From Ulva prolifera (lineage: Eukaryota; Chlorophyta; Ulvophyceae; Ulvales; Ulvaceae), in assembly GCA_023078555.1 (NCBI GenBank), contig CM041199.1, positions 3,468,513 to 3,532,512 of the forward strand: a stretch of 64,000 nt of DNA, written 5' to 3'. A program made the position numbers and the translations under genes. A model generated the notes under the pieces. That model saw only the letters and a list, made by a program, of their open reading frames with translations, made no database searches and was not told the origin of the DNA. Shown here in pieces: positions 35,501 to 47,700 of the stretch (position 1 is the stretch's first letter; the number at the start of each line of letters is the position of its first letter).

Positions 35501-38500
35501 ACATCGCGCCATAGCATGACGCCGTGGCTTCGCGGCTGCACTCGTGCTGCGTCGTGCTGCGGACCTTCATTTGTCATGTCATGCCTCCAGTCATGTCCCC
35601 CCCCAGCGTATTTCAATGACAGCGGTGCCTGCTCCGAAGGCCGTCATTAGCAGCCCGATACCGCGCGCGAGGGCTGAAGGTCCGCCTGCCGTACACACTG
35701 CAGCGTGCGTGTCTACAGGGGTTATGGACGCCGCCCCGGCCACAAGCGACCTGCCGCAGTGGCTGCCTCAGCTACCGCCGCCGGCGCCGCTGCCGCTGCC
35801 GCCGCATCCGACAGGCGCACTCGTGGACAACCCATGGCCGCCGGCGACCGTCGTGGCCCTTGCCATTGCCGCGCTCGCCGCCGCCCTCGCTGCCGCGTAT
35901 GTCACCACATCCCGCAACTCCCGACGCAGTGCGCTCCCCTCAGGCTTATCAATGATTCGTTATTACATCATATTTTAACCAAACTTGTGTTTCAGCTAAT
36001 GTGCTTCTTTAGGTTGTTTTGTTTAAATTAAGATGCGTTTTTGCTTCGCTATTTGTGGTCAGAACTGGGGTTTGGTTTGAACCTGGAGACATGGCATGCA
36101 CGCCTCAGGTGAACTCCAGGGCAATGCCCACACAGCTATGACCCTCCTTGGAACAATCAGTCACTGCATTCATTGAGCACAGCGCGTGGCCGCCTAAGCA
36201 GCACAGATCGGGGTGTGTGTCTCCATGCGGTGCATCCAGGCCCCTTTGTGGTGCTTACTTACGCCATGCGTCCCGTGAAACCGCATTGCTAACTCCTTCG
36301 ACAACACGCTGACGCGATCTGTGCTGTAAGCTCCTGCTCAGCGCACACATACAGCGAGCCTGCTCACCTCACGGAGAGACAGGAGTGCGCGCCGTGCAGA
36401 CTCGCGTGCACACCATCACACCACCCACAAGCTCCCCGACGGCAGCTCCCGCATCGGCAACCTCCACATCTCGACCGAGGTCCTCGGCCACGGCAGCTCG
36501 ACGCACGGGACGGTCGTGTTTGCGGGCGTGTTTGGCGGCGCGCGGCAGGTTGCGGTGAAGCGCGTGCTCGCGCAGTTCACCGACGTCGCGGAGAAGGAGT
36601 TCGAGGCGCTCATCAAGAGCGACGAGCACCCGAACGTGCTGCGCTGCTTCGACTGGGAGCGCAGCGGCGACTTTGTCTACCTCGCGCTCGAGCGCTGCGC
36701 GCGGACGCTGTACGACGCGCTCGCGCCGGGGGGCCGCGAGGCCGGGTGGGCGGACAGCGACCCCGACGAGGACGACGACGCGCCCGCCGCGGAGCCGGAC
36801 ATCGATGACGCCGGGCTCTGGGCGATCGCGCGGGACACGGTGGAAGGGGTTCACGTGCGCTGCTGCGCGCTGTGCGTGCTGCGATGTGCTGTGCTGTGAT
36901 GCGTGCATGCGTACGCCGCGGATGCCCTCAGCCTGCGCATTGCGTTCCGCTGCATGAGCATGATCCGGGTGAGGCTGACCTCGGTTTCAGTGTGGTGGCT
37001 TGTACAATGGTGCTTTACGGCCTACCTTGTCGACCGCTTTGTACCACGCATTCGCTCGAGCCCGTGTGAAGTTTGTCGACGTGGTGGCTAGGGGGGTGGC
37101 AGTGCAGGCGCTACATGAGAAGGGCATTGTGCACCGCGACCTCAAGCCGCAGAACGTGCTGCTCACGGCCGGCGGCCAGGCCAAGGTGTCAGACATGGGC
37201 CTCTCAAAGACCCTCCCCCAGCACGTCTCATCCTTCGTGTCCAACGGCGGCTTCGGCTCGTCCGGGTGGCAGGCGCCAGAGCAGATCCGGACGCTGACGT
37301 CGAGTGGCGACAGCAGCAGCCGCGGTCGCGAGGCCGCCGGCCGCAGCGGCAGCAGCGACGGCCCTGCGGCGCTGGCCGCGCCGGCGCGGCAGAGCAAGGC
37401 GGTCGACATCTTCTCGCTCGGGCTGGTGCTGTTCTGGACGCTGACGCGGGGGGCGCACCCCTTCGGCGGGGACCGGTTTGCGCGCGACGGCAACATCCTC
37501 CGGAAGGACCCGGACCTCACGGCGGTCGCGCACGACCCAGAGCTCGAGAACCTGCTCCGGGCGATGCTCCACCGGTGCGGCGCTCCCCCCTTGTGCATGC
37601 ATGTGGCTGCGACCCAGCGTGCTCATTCATCGCTGCCGCGTGCTGTGCCGCGTGGTGGCTGAGGAGGATGAGGCCGACACATTACACAAGCAGGCATGGC
37701 CATGTCCTGAGCAACGCGTGTGTGTCCGACGCACCCGATACCACTGCCACACTGATATCACGGAAGTATGCTGCGTCCTGCACGGCGGACAACTTCATGC
37801 CCCGGTTGCTGCCTCACCCCACCTCCTTGTGATGGGGTGCTGTGCGGTCAGGAACAGGCGCCTCTGTCCGTGCAGAGGTGCCATGTCGCGCGCTCGCCGC
37901 TTTTCCTCCTGTGCTGTGCTGTGCTGTGTGATCACGGCTTCTACCCGCCGGCGGTGTGTCGCCTGATAGCTGTGAAGCGCAGCGCACAACGCGCCGTGCA
38001 CCGCCTCCCTGCGCATCGGCGATGCCTGCGCTCCTCGCCAGCTTTGCCCATGCAGGACTGTGTAGCGGTGCACGGCTCGGGAGTGCCACACACGCACCCA
38101 TGCGTGCGCGCACTCTGCGTGTATGCACCCATGCGTGCGTGTGTGGCACTCCCGCACACGCGAGATTGTGTGCGCGCTCTGCGTGTCTGCACCCACCCCC
38201 GCCTCACTGCAGAGTCGTTCTCGCGAGCGTGAGCCCACCACCGGCCGCACAACCCCACCGCCGCCCGCCGCTGCAGGGACCCAAAGCAGCGGCCAGACAC
38301 CGCCGCGATCCGGGCGCACCCGGCGTGGTGGACGCGCGAGCGCAAGCTCGCCTTCCTCCTCGACGTCTCGGACCGCTTCGAGCTCGCGGACCGGGCGCCG
38401 GACGCGGAGACGCTCGCGGCCCTCGAGGCGACCGCGCACTCCGCGTTCCCCCCCGGCACCAACTGGGCCACCGCCCTCGAGCAGCAGCTGCTGCACAACC

Positions 38501-39504
38501 TGTACCAGTACCGCCGGTACAAGTACCACAGCGTGCGGGACCTGCTCCGCGTCATCCGCAACAAGGCGAACCACTACCGGGAGCTGCCGGCGTCGCTGCA
38601 GGCGCTCGTCGGGGAGCCGCCGGACGCGTACCAAGCGTTCTTCGCGGCGCGCTTCCCCAGGCTGCTGCTCACGATGCTGTTCTTCGTCAGCGACCGCGGC
38701 TGCCTCGGCGAGGCGGCGTTTACAAAGTACGGGATGACGGAGGAGGGCTGTGCGCGGTTCGCGGCGGCGCACGCGGACGCCGCGGTCGCGCCGCCGCCGC
38801 CGGCCGCCGCCGCGGGCGGGTCGGGCTCGCCCGCAACGCCCGACCGGAGCGCGCGGTCCGGGTCGGAGGGCGGCCCGTCGGGAGCCGCGGCGCCGCAGGC
38901 CCGCGCTCAGTCGTCACCGACGCCGCCGCCCCCGCACCCGCCCCCGCCACCACCCCCACACTACGCCCCCGGCATGATCGAGATGATGCCGATGACGCCG
39001 CTGTACGGGTCCGTCGGGCCGGTGCACGCGCCGCGGCCGCCGCCGCCGGCCGCGCCGCCGCCGCCGCACCTGATGCAGGTCGGGTGGAAGGACAGCGGCA
39101 ACCCTGCATGCCAGGCGCAGTCGTTCCCGCAGAACCCCGGAGCGCACCTCTGCGAATTCTACGTCCGCACCGGCAGCTGCAAGTACGGCGACGCGTGTTT
39201 CAAGGACCACCCGCCGCAGTATCAAGTGCCTCTCAACCTCGCAGGGTACCCTCTGCGGCCGGGGAAGGAGGCGCCGTGTTCGTACTACCTGCAGTATGGG
39301 GTCTGTGAGTTCGGCCCCGCGTGCAAGTTCCACCACCCGAACCTCGAGCCGGTGTACGCCGCGCAGGCGGCGGCGCCGCGGCTGACGCCGCAGCCGCCGG
39401 CGCACCCGCCGCCGCCGATGCTGACAATGGACGCCGCCGCGAGTGACTTCCGCATGGGCGGCGGGGATGTGCAGCCCGAGGATGCGGCCGCGGCAGTGAG
39501 GTAA
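32599..39504 (+). CDS. IRE1: IRE1 ER-stress sensor kinase/RNase with two C-terminal CCCH zinc fingers (8 exons, 1227 aa)
   Basis: Senses unfolded proteins in the ER lumen and, through its cytosolic RNase, splices a bZIP mRNA and cuts others. Exons, all in phase: 32599-32720, 33005-33242, 34012-34375, 34584-35183, 35719-35928, 36400-36854, 37108-37574, 38277-39504. Signal/anchor start [20 protein letters not shown]; luminal blades [12 protein letters not shown] and [14 protein letters not shown]; Ala/Gly-rich insert; membrane helix near residues 484-502 ([20 protein letters not shown]). The kinase has the [11 protein letters not shown] loop, [24 protein letters not shown] and [11 protein letters not shown], all typical of IRE1. 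The KEN RNase has [28 protein letters not shown] and the conserved NHYRELP, with the catalytic R-N and His in place. After a Pro-rich linker come two C-x8-C-x5-C-x3-H fingers near residues 1110 and 1150 ([40 protein letters not shown]). Confidence 0.95.
38079..38153. repeat. Inverted repeat in IRE1 intron 7
   Basis: GGGAGTGCCACACACGCAC at 38079 is the reverse complement of GTGCGTGTGTGGCACTCCC ending at 38153. Arms of about 26-28 bases with two mismatches surround a loop of about 20 bases. A related GCGCTCTGCGTGT word recurs just outside. Confidence 0.8.
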
Positions 39505-40972
39505 CGCGGCCGGGATGCATGATGATTCGAATGGACTCCGTTGTGCTGGGCTTGTATATTTGGGAGGGTATGTGCTGTGGGGTGGGGAGCAGCGAAGAAC
39601 GGCGTGCGTGCGTGTCTGTGGTCGTCCGTATGCTGGCGTCTCGCGGCCAACCCTGTGCAGGGGCAATGTGTGGCGGCGCATGGGATGCGTGTAGCTAGGT
39701 GGTTGGGCCGGTGATTTTCAAGGTGGCCAAAATTTGTTTTGACGTGTCTCGAGCCTTTGTGTTGCACGGGGGACGTCCGCTGGTCGCTCGGAGTTGGCGG
39801 GCGCGTGCATGCTCGTCCCTGAGTTTGTTTTTCCTTCCCGAAACCCCTTCGCATGCTCAGCCGTTAGTTTCTCTGAACGTCCTTCTTCGGCGGCGGTGGC
39901 TGCTGCGCTGACGGCTGTGTGGACCCACACTGACTGTGTGATCCCAGGCTAATTGTGTGCCACAATGCAGCTGGCGTAGTGATGATTGATTCTGATGGTC
40001 GTGGGTCTTTATTTCCAGTCGGGGGGCTGTTTGCGCGTGGCTCTGTTTACACTTGACGTTGGTGTCGAGATGAGACGCTCTGCGCTGGTATGTGGGTGCG
40101 CCTATGGCTTACCAAGAACACGTCGGTGGAGCTGGTAGCGGGCATCGCCCAGCAACACAGCGGTGCTCAAATGCACCGGTGTTGTCCGACAGTAGGATGC
40201 TTTTATAGCACCCCAGGGGCTCTGGTTCCCTTCGCTGCATCCCTCTGTGAAACCCATACAACGCCGCCACGCTTCAGACCCACGCATTCAATTTGATTGT
40301 GCCCGGCAGGGCAAATTATCTCTCACTTTGTGTTCACCTTATTTACAGCATTAAGGCTGGCCCCCGGAGCTCACGTGCATCAGCCAAGACTGTAGCTAGT
40401 TCTTATGAAGCACCGAGTACAGCCCCGGCAAAGTGGGACTGTATATCCTCCGCACAACGGTGTTGCTTTGTGAGTCTACATCAATTCTTGTACGGTCTAC
40501 GAGACAATTCCCGCTCTGCTATGAACGAAGTACATAGCTACCCATACAAGCTGCAAACATCTGGATCGAACACCACTGTCATGCCCGGACTGACGAGCCA
40601 GGACCTAGGCTGCACAAGGTGTCTAGAGGTCTCTGCAGCATCCCCAGCCTCGCAGACATTCCAAAACATGCTGTCTGAAGCAGCCTGGCTGTCAGCATAT
40701 GCTACGACTCATCAGCAGGCTCGTAGCCGCTTTGCATGGCTAGATCCCTTCAGAACGGATGCAGAAGCATACACCAGTCATTCGCAATCACCTGGTGCTG
40801 CCGGGACGTCTTGCACTGCACACACCCGATGCACTCGGTTGTGCATAGATGCTGCTATGCTATGGAGGTAACTGCATCCAACCCGGCAAGCTGGTGCCGC
40901 AGCCGCAGTATCCATATCCATCCAGCATATCCACGAGCTGCGTGCTGCCGAGGCGTGCCTCTAGGCGGCGGT
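39505..40972. other. Intergenic / 3' flanks
   Basis: Between IRE1 (plus) and a minus-strand gene that converge here. A plus-strand frame of 192 aa at 40293-40871 has no domain and unbiased codons and is not called. A TTACA near 40344 could serve the minus-strand gene as TGTAA, but it is about 630 bases from its stop. Confidence 0.4.
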
Positions 40973-41371
40973 CTACACTGCCAGAGCAGCCAGGCCTGCA
41001 ACTGCAGCAGAGACAGCCACCGCAAGCACAGAGGAGCCAGGGGCGCTGTCTGTGAAGACCTCCTCAGTCTCATCGAAGGCCTCTTCCCCAGCATCACCGA
41101 CCTCGTCTGCTGCCTCCTCTCCGGCATCAGCAGTCTCATCGACAGCTGTCTCGGTGCCATCCTCGATGTCTGCTCCTACCTCCTCAGCCTCCTGCTCCGT
41201 CTCGTCCGCAACGTCTTCTGCAGAGTCGATGTCATCTGCTGGAGCAGGCGCCAACGCTGCGTTGGTGAGGCTGCGCCCGGTGCTGGTGACAGCAGTGGCC
41301 TGGGAGGGCATGCTTGGGACCAGGACTGCTAGAGCGCAGATGAGCATGATGAGAGCTGAGGTGCGAGCCAT
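40973..41371 (-). CDS. Small acidic surface-type protein, signal peptide and hydrophobic tail (132 aa)
   Basis: I do not recognise the family. The start at 41371 is chosen because it opens a clean signal peptide, MARTSALIMLICALAVLVPS followed by MPSQATA; an upstream in-frame Met would bury it. The middle is almost wholly Asp/Glu/Ala/Thr, in repeats of the type DETADAGEEAADEVGDAGEE. The last 20 residues after DSAPGSS are hydrophobic (VLAVAVSAAVAGLAALAV) with no basic residues after them, as in GPI-anchored proteins. The whole gene fits one exon. It could be a cell-surface or wall protein, possibly metal-binding; that is inference from composition. The plus strand of the same segment is open but Ser/Thr-poor in signal and judged a shadow. 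Confidence 0.6.
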   Translation of the reverse strand: MARTSALIMLICALAVLVPSMPSQATAVTSTGRSLTNAALAPAPADDIDSAEDVADETEQEAEEVGADIEDGTETAVDETADAGEEAADEVGDAGEEAFDETEEVFTDSAPGSSVLAVAVSAAVAGLAALAV

Positions 41372-43498
41372 TGTGACGGGGGGAGCTTGTGAGGTGAAAT
41401 CTGCAGTCACCAGAAATGTCATTTCCTGGAGATCAGCTGGGGATGATTGCTGTGGACAGTAATGATCTTGAGTGAGATTTGGTGGTTGCGCCTCGCGTGG
41501 ATGCCGGTCGTTGCTGTGTGTTGGTTGATTCGAGTGTTTGCTCTGCCATACAATGGCCCAACATTCGCGAGGTGATGATCTCGCCGAGCCAGCTACAGTT
41601 CGACCTGTCCTTGGAGATATTTCATCATTCTCTAAAAACTACAGGATAGTGGTTTGAAGTGTGCAGCTTGGAGCGAGGAGTGAAGCCGGAGTCTCGGTGG
41701 TGTTGGCGTGCGCATCAGTGTATGATCGCAGGTGCGTGAGCTACTGAAAGAACAGGCACGGACGGACGATGCGTCCACCTCAACGATGACCAATATACAC
41801 TACTAATCGGTCACGTTGAAGCTTGCGAGGGGCGCTGGCTGACGCATTTGCTGAGTGGGGAATTCGCCACCGACCACAGATGCATCGTTCCGTACGAGAT
41901 CGTCGCTAAAAGCCAGTACCTACGACTTCGGAGCACAAATTTCAGAAATGCTGTGGGCTACAAAGCACTACAGCGGCGGGCGTTCCAAACAAGTTTGTAT
42001 CGCAGGTACAAGCCACGCAGAGCACAACATCGCTGACAAAGCACTCAGCGGCGACCGAGCCCAGCGGAGCTCGCACACGCAGCATGATAAGCAGCCACGT
42101 CAATGTCAGTAGCAGAGGCACATCTGTTGGGACTGTGATGGCCAGCACAATCATTTGCCAGCTCTCTGCGACTTTCAGGCGCGGTGTGCAGTGCACTGCA
42201 CGCCACAAGCGGCAGGTGGTGAGCGCAGGAGCGAAAAGCGCAGAATCATCAAATAGGCGACGTTAGGCCAACGATTGCAAATATGGACACTGGTATAGCC
42301 ACTTATGTTCACGAAGATGCTCTTCATGATACGTCACGTCGGTCTTGAAATAGGCACTGCATGCGCACGTTGCATCGGCTCTGACGAGCTCGAGCATCAT
42401 TCGCAACGCTTGGACGCATGATATTTTTACAATGTGCAATTGTGTGGCATACTGTTGTGATTCCATAGAAGGCATGCGGGCAGCTCACGCACGCAGTCTG
42501 TACAGCGGAAGCGCACATGTAATTAAAAGGCCAGAGTGCGGGGTCGTCAGGATATCTTGGTGCTGAGCTTACCGGATTATTCGAAAAGTGATACAATGCG
42601 GATGCGCAAACAGCTTCCTGTCTTAAAATCGCGTGACATGCTCCAAAGCCGGACCCGTGCCAAACAGTTCAACATGCCGAAATACCTGCAGCAAGCACTG
42701 CTCACAGCCCAGAACAATCCTGCTTGCAGGACCACGAGTTTGCATGAGCCATGTACTCCGTGCGGTGGCGGTGCACGTTCGCCGCATCTCAAGGCTGGGC
42801 GCCACACGACTGCGCCACAGTTGCTCCCGCAGACGTGAGGTCGTTACGTGGTGTGACACAAGTCCTCCTCTGCGGGCCACAGTCGATGGACACGTGCACC
42901 ACGAAAACGTGGATACTACTACATAGCTGGTATCTCTTCGAGCGCCCTCCTGCATGAATTGCGAGGGCGGTGCAGCTCTTCGGTCAGTTGTACAATCGGA
43001 TGTGAGTGCCAGGGATGTCCCACCTGGTTCAGGGAGCAGCGGTTTTCCTAGGCTTTCAGTACCCGTCTCTAAGCGATTGAAACAGCCAAAGGTATTAATT
43101 GCCTGCTTTAGCTCAGCGCATACGGCTTGGAAACCTCATATGTACTCTTTTGTCAAGGCAGCCTGGACATCCCATCTCTGATGCTCTCCGCAACGTCAAG
43201 ACAACAATTCTGTTCGCTCAAGCTGCTGTGCCTACAGCCCACTGAAGCGGAATTACCACAATAGAGGCAAGCGATTGTGGATCGCATGTGTTATTTCGGC
43301 ACTTGCTTTGCTCTCGATATGTGAGTGCTAGCTTTTATTTATTGTGCGGTTTGCTCACGATGAAGGGGGCCACAACTACCGATTTTTTTTTGCTTATTTC
43401 ACCTCCAAGTTTCTTACTTTACTGCTGGTAAGCTACACATCGCTTCCTGGATAAGCAATGTCAGGGAGCCCCATGCCATAGCATAACTGTGCAAGTCT

Positions 43499-43592
43499 AG
43501 TGATAAGACCGCTCTACCACTGGACTTTCACAATAACAGGTAGCACATGCTGTGCACCACAGCAATGTGCTATTATCACCATACCTTGTTGA
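43499..43592. repeat. Foldback sequence with tRNA D-arm-like word
   Basis: GTGATAA near the left end is answered by TTATCAC near the right, and GTAGCACAT...CAGCAATGTGCTA form a second inner stem. On the minus strand it includes TCCAGTGGTAGAGCGGTC, which resembles a tRNA A-box, but no matching B-box or cloverleaf could be drawn. Related 35-45-base words occur at 49.35, 50.5, 51.65 and 59.78 kb. Confidence 0.55.
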
Positions 43593-44288
43593 CTGCACAT
43601 ATGTTGGTTCAAGCCTCAGGGTGGACTGTCGACGTGCGTTGTTGTTCTGGCTAGGGTAGTACTCCTTGGAGGGGAAGCTTCCATAGCAGAACATAAACAT
43701 GCATGTACGCTCATAGGCTGATGTGTCACCTGACGCTGATGTGTCACCCGCTCATGGCTGCATGCATGGGTTACAAAAGACGACCAGAGGCATCCAGGGC
43801 GGCTCCCCTCAGAAAACGTGCAGCAGGGCACCGAAGCATGCGCCACAGCGGCCGCAGCTGCGAGCTCTAGACGTGTGTATGTTCTCATGAAGACATAGCC
43901 ATATCCATGGGGACACTGACAAATCCTGCAAATCGAAAATGCGGGACTGACGCTGCATGAGTGAACGGACCTCATCGCCCACAATACCCAAATCTCCACG
44001 GATGAAAGCGCCCGCGGGCACAGTGCCCCGGCACCGGTGGCCACCTCGTGCGTCACCTGATCACATGCATGTACAGACCCCCCACACCATATACTCCAAG
44101 TGAACACGCATGCGCATGCTAACGCCAAAAAAATGCCAAACCCTATGAACTACCTATCAACTACCTAATACATAGTATCAACTACAAAGTATACACATTC
44201 ATGCACAACAATCTCACTTCGCGAGGCCCCGCAGCTCAGCGGGTGCGCCCCTGTGCGGTGCGACGTGGCGCCTGCATCCCCAACACCC

Positions 44289-44390
44289 GGCCTGTGTACA
44301 TCGGCCTGTGTACATCGCCACTATCTGGGCACCGGCCTGTGTACATCGCCACATCGCCGGCCTGTGTACATCGCCACTATCTGGGCACCA
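44289..44390. repeat. Short tandem repeat, GGCCTGTGTACATCG x4
   Basis: Copies start at 44289, 44303, 44334 and 44359. Two are followed by CCACTATCTGGGCACC, so the array grew by duplication of units of different length. Confidence 0.85.
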
Positions 44391-44740
44391 CGGGTAGGGT
44401 ACCCTGGCCAAACGGCGAACGCTGCGACCTGAATAGCCACAGCACGGGCCGCACACAGCACGCCCGCCACGCGCCTCACACAGCATGCCTCACACATAGC
44501 CCTCCAGAGCATGGCGACCCTTCCCATCCCATCTAACATAAATACCCGAAACTTGAGCGTCGCTCAGAGGCGGTCACCACAACTTGGAAATCCGCAGCGT
44601 TACCGTCGCAAAACAGGCACCATGACACGGCACTGTAGAGCAATCGGAACAAATCTGGGCCAGGGGCCAGTGGCAAACTGCCGACGAAGCTGTAACATCC
44701 TATGTAGGTCAATACCTGTACGTATCGCCACACACACTTC

Positions 44741-47700
44741 TCATTCCACAACTGTAACCAGGCGGGACTTCCCCCGGCCTCGGCCGATCAAACATCGTGA
44801 CGCGGCGGCGCCTGCTCGCCCACGACGAACTTGGCGCATCTCCTCCAGATCTGCGGGGCTGCGCTGCAGCACATCGTGTCCCTTCATGTCCCGCCCGTCG
44901 CGCCCACGCAGCATGGCGCGGAAGTGGGCCCCTGCCCTGCCGCCGCTCCCCCTGCATACACCCTCGGGCCACCCGGGGCCTGAGCGACTGCGCTGAGGTC
45001 GCTGCGGTGCTGACGTCGCTGCGCGGAAGTCAGCAATCCCAGCAACGAATGCGTGGACATGCGGACGCCTCGGGGGCCAGAAGCTCGATCCAAACATGGG
45101 CAGAAGCTCAAGCATCTACCCTTGTGCCGGCCCCCACCAAAGCGGAGGCCTGGCGGCCGTGGTACGGAGCATGGGGGGAGTCTGCGCACCACATCCCAGC
45201 GCCGGCAGGCATGCCGCCCATGCATGCAATCCCAGCAAAGTCGTGGCTGTGGGTGTGGCCGCCGGGGCCGGGCTGTGATGGGCTATGCTGCGGCGCACAT
45301 GCCCTCATCAGGACACGCTGCAGCTCCCTGCACAGCATGCGAAGTGGTCAGGCGCGGTAAACACGCGCATGCATGGGCTGACATGACGACCAGGGCTCGA
45401 CATCCCGATCAGTTTCTGGAAAAATAAATGGGAAAGGGCAAAAAAACCCGACGGCGAGCGAAGCGAGCCTTCGGTTTTCCCGACAAGCCAGGGGGGTGCC
45501 GTCTGGCGTGCCCGACGGCCGCCAATGGTGCTTTTCGGGTCCCCGGGTTCCCGAAATCCGAACCTGAGGGAAGCCCCGACGGAGGGAACCCCTGATGGAA
45601 CCTGAGGGGGTTGTCGGGAACCCCGACAACCAGCAGGCTGCATATCTTTTCCTGACAGGAAGAACCTGGCCTGTAGAGCCCTGATGAAGACCCCCACGGG
45701 ATGCATGGAACTGCATGCATGTGACGCTGCAAGCAATCACGTTGAGCACATGCGCAGTTGCTTGGGGCTCACATGCATGGGTCCCGGCCCCTGTCGGCTC
45801 CCGCAGCGGCACACAGTGTTCTACCAGACCGATTTGTGTGACCTGCAGCCTCGCGTTTGGCCACCGGTGGAACAGGGGGAACTTGGGGCACCGTGTTCAA
45901 GTGCATAACGCAGAAACCCAACCGAAGAAGGGGGGGGGGGGGGGGGGGGGGGGTTGATGATCAAAGGGAGGAAATTCGCACTCGGGCGAGACGCTGCTCT
46001 CGGTGACCGTCTGTCTCTTCTCCATCCGCAGCATGCCGTTCAGCCCCTCCGCGAGGGCCTCCTGGTATGGAGATGGCTCAAACCGCGGCAGCCGCAGAGT
46101 CTCCGCGACCACAGCACACGCAGCACGCAGCGGCGTCTCCTGCGCCACGCCGTTCCCGCCGCACCCGCCCACAAGCGCATGCCCCGTCGTGCCCACGAGC
46201 ACCTGTGGCCACTCCGGCGCGGCGTTGAGGCTGCGCCGTGCACATGTGAGGGCAGCTGCGGCGACGAGGGACGGCGGCTGGCGGTGCAGCGCGGGCGCGG
46301 CGGCTAGGGTTTCCAGGTGCGCATCGCGGAAGCGCTCGAGCGCGGCACGCGTCACGCTGGGCATGCTGTCGGTGAGGGAGATGTAGAGGTCAAAGTACTG
46401 CCACATGGACGGCGGCACCGCGAGGTCGGCGGATGCGGCGCCGCCTCTCGGCGCCAGCTGCACATGCATGCGGTGCCGTCTGTCTCTGACATGTACTGTA
46501 ATGCTGGACAACAATGCCTGTGAGCACTTGTAGCACCTTCAGCACCGCGGTGCACCGCACGTTGTATATGCATGCATGCATACAATTGGGGGGGAGGGGG
46601 GGCGAAGACAGTTCAAGCAGTTGGTGTCGAACACGTGAAGGGCCACAGGAGTGACTCCATTGGGGAGCACATGCTCAGCGGGAGGTGAGGGGAAGCAGGG
46701 GCAATTAGTTGTACGTGTGTGTTGCAGGGACGAAGGCCAGCAGGTAGGCATACCTGGTAGCTATCGCACACCGGGAAGGGCATATATATATACAGCAGGT
46801 ATGTATATACAGCAGGAGCACGAGAACACGGGCACAGCAGGCAGCTGGTCTGCCACAGGGGTTGCGAACAGGGGTTGCGCACCTCCGCGGGGAGGCGCAG
46901 ATCATACAGCAGCTGATGTGCCGCGGCCGCCGCGTGCGCAATGCACAGGCTCGTGATCGCCTGCGCCCTCCACGAGTCGGCCATCCACCCGCCGCCGCCA
47001 GCAGCGCCGCAACCGCTCGCGCGTGCGGCGTCGCTGCTGCGCCGTCTGACAGAGTCGGTGGCGTGCCACATGGGCACGGCGTCAGAGGGGGGCGGGCCGT
47101 CGCTGGAGGGGGCTGTGTTCCTGAGTGTGCGCGTGCTGCTGGCGGTGCTGGCGGTGGTTGCAGCGGCGCTGCCGGATGCGGAGTCCGCGGAGCGCCCCCC
47201 CCAGCCACTGCTGGCCGCCCCCGGCCTGCCCGCCACCCCTGCACCCCCAGCACGTGTGCAATGAGAGTTCCAGAACACACAATTGCCTGGATGGCCGGGT
47301 TTGACGAAGGTAAGTTTCTCCTGCCGTGCATGCGTTGGGGCGTTGGCATGCATGTGTACATGTTGGCATGCATGTGCGTTGCCTTGGTTATGCTACCAGC
47401 CACCCCGACTTTGTCCTTGAAACACAATTGCCTGGATGACAAATGTGGGTGCCATGCCCAAGAGATGCAGGAGCCACACACCACACACGTGGGAATGGCA
47501 GTACAACTCTTCAGGCGGAGGTAGGGCGCGCACCAGAGCTGCAGCACGGATTTGTTTTTTAAAAAACAAATCCGTGCTGTATTGAAATTTTAATATGTAT
47601 AATAAATATATCATGACGTTGATAATAAAGTTTGTCGCGTGATCCGAACAGGCACAGCGCAGCATGCATGGCGTGAGAGCGGCAGAGGCAGTACCTGCGT

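Larger units (their letters stand above)
41372..44740. other. Intergenic, gene-poor
   Basis: No supported gene. The longest frame is 170 aa (minus, 43616-44128), Cys/Ser-rich with no domain. A T-run and AT-rich stretch lies near 43.3-43.4 kb. Short repeats near 43.5 and 44.3 kb are listed separately. Confidence 0.4.

Noticed and set aside
40293-40871. Plus-strand frame of 192 aa
   Set aside because: No domain, no signal, mixed codon use unlike neighbouring exons, and it overlaps the convergent 3' flanks of two better genes.
43499-43560. tRNA gene suggested by AGTGGTAGAGCGGTC
   Set aside because: No B-box at the right distance and no acceptor or T stem could be drawn; it belongs to a hairpin repeat family.
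43616-44128. Minus-strand frame of 170 aa, Cys-rich
   Set aside because: No regular Cys spacing, no signal or start support, and it crosses repeat DNA.
46941-47264. Plus-strand frame of 107 aa (LLRRLTESVACHMGTASEGG)
   Set aside because: It is the complement of a PPR-cyclin exon whose donor GTGCGC and in-phase join to the cyclin C-box exon are better evidence.
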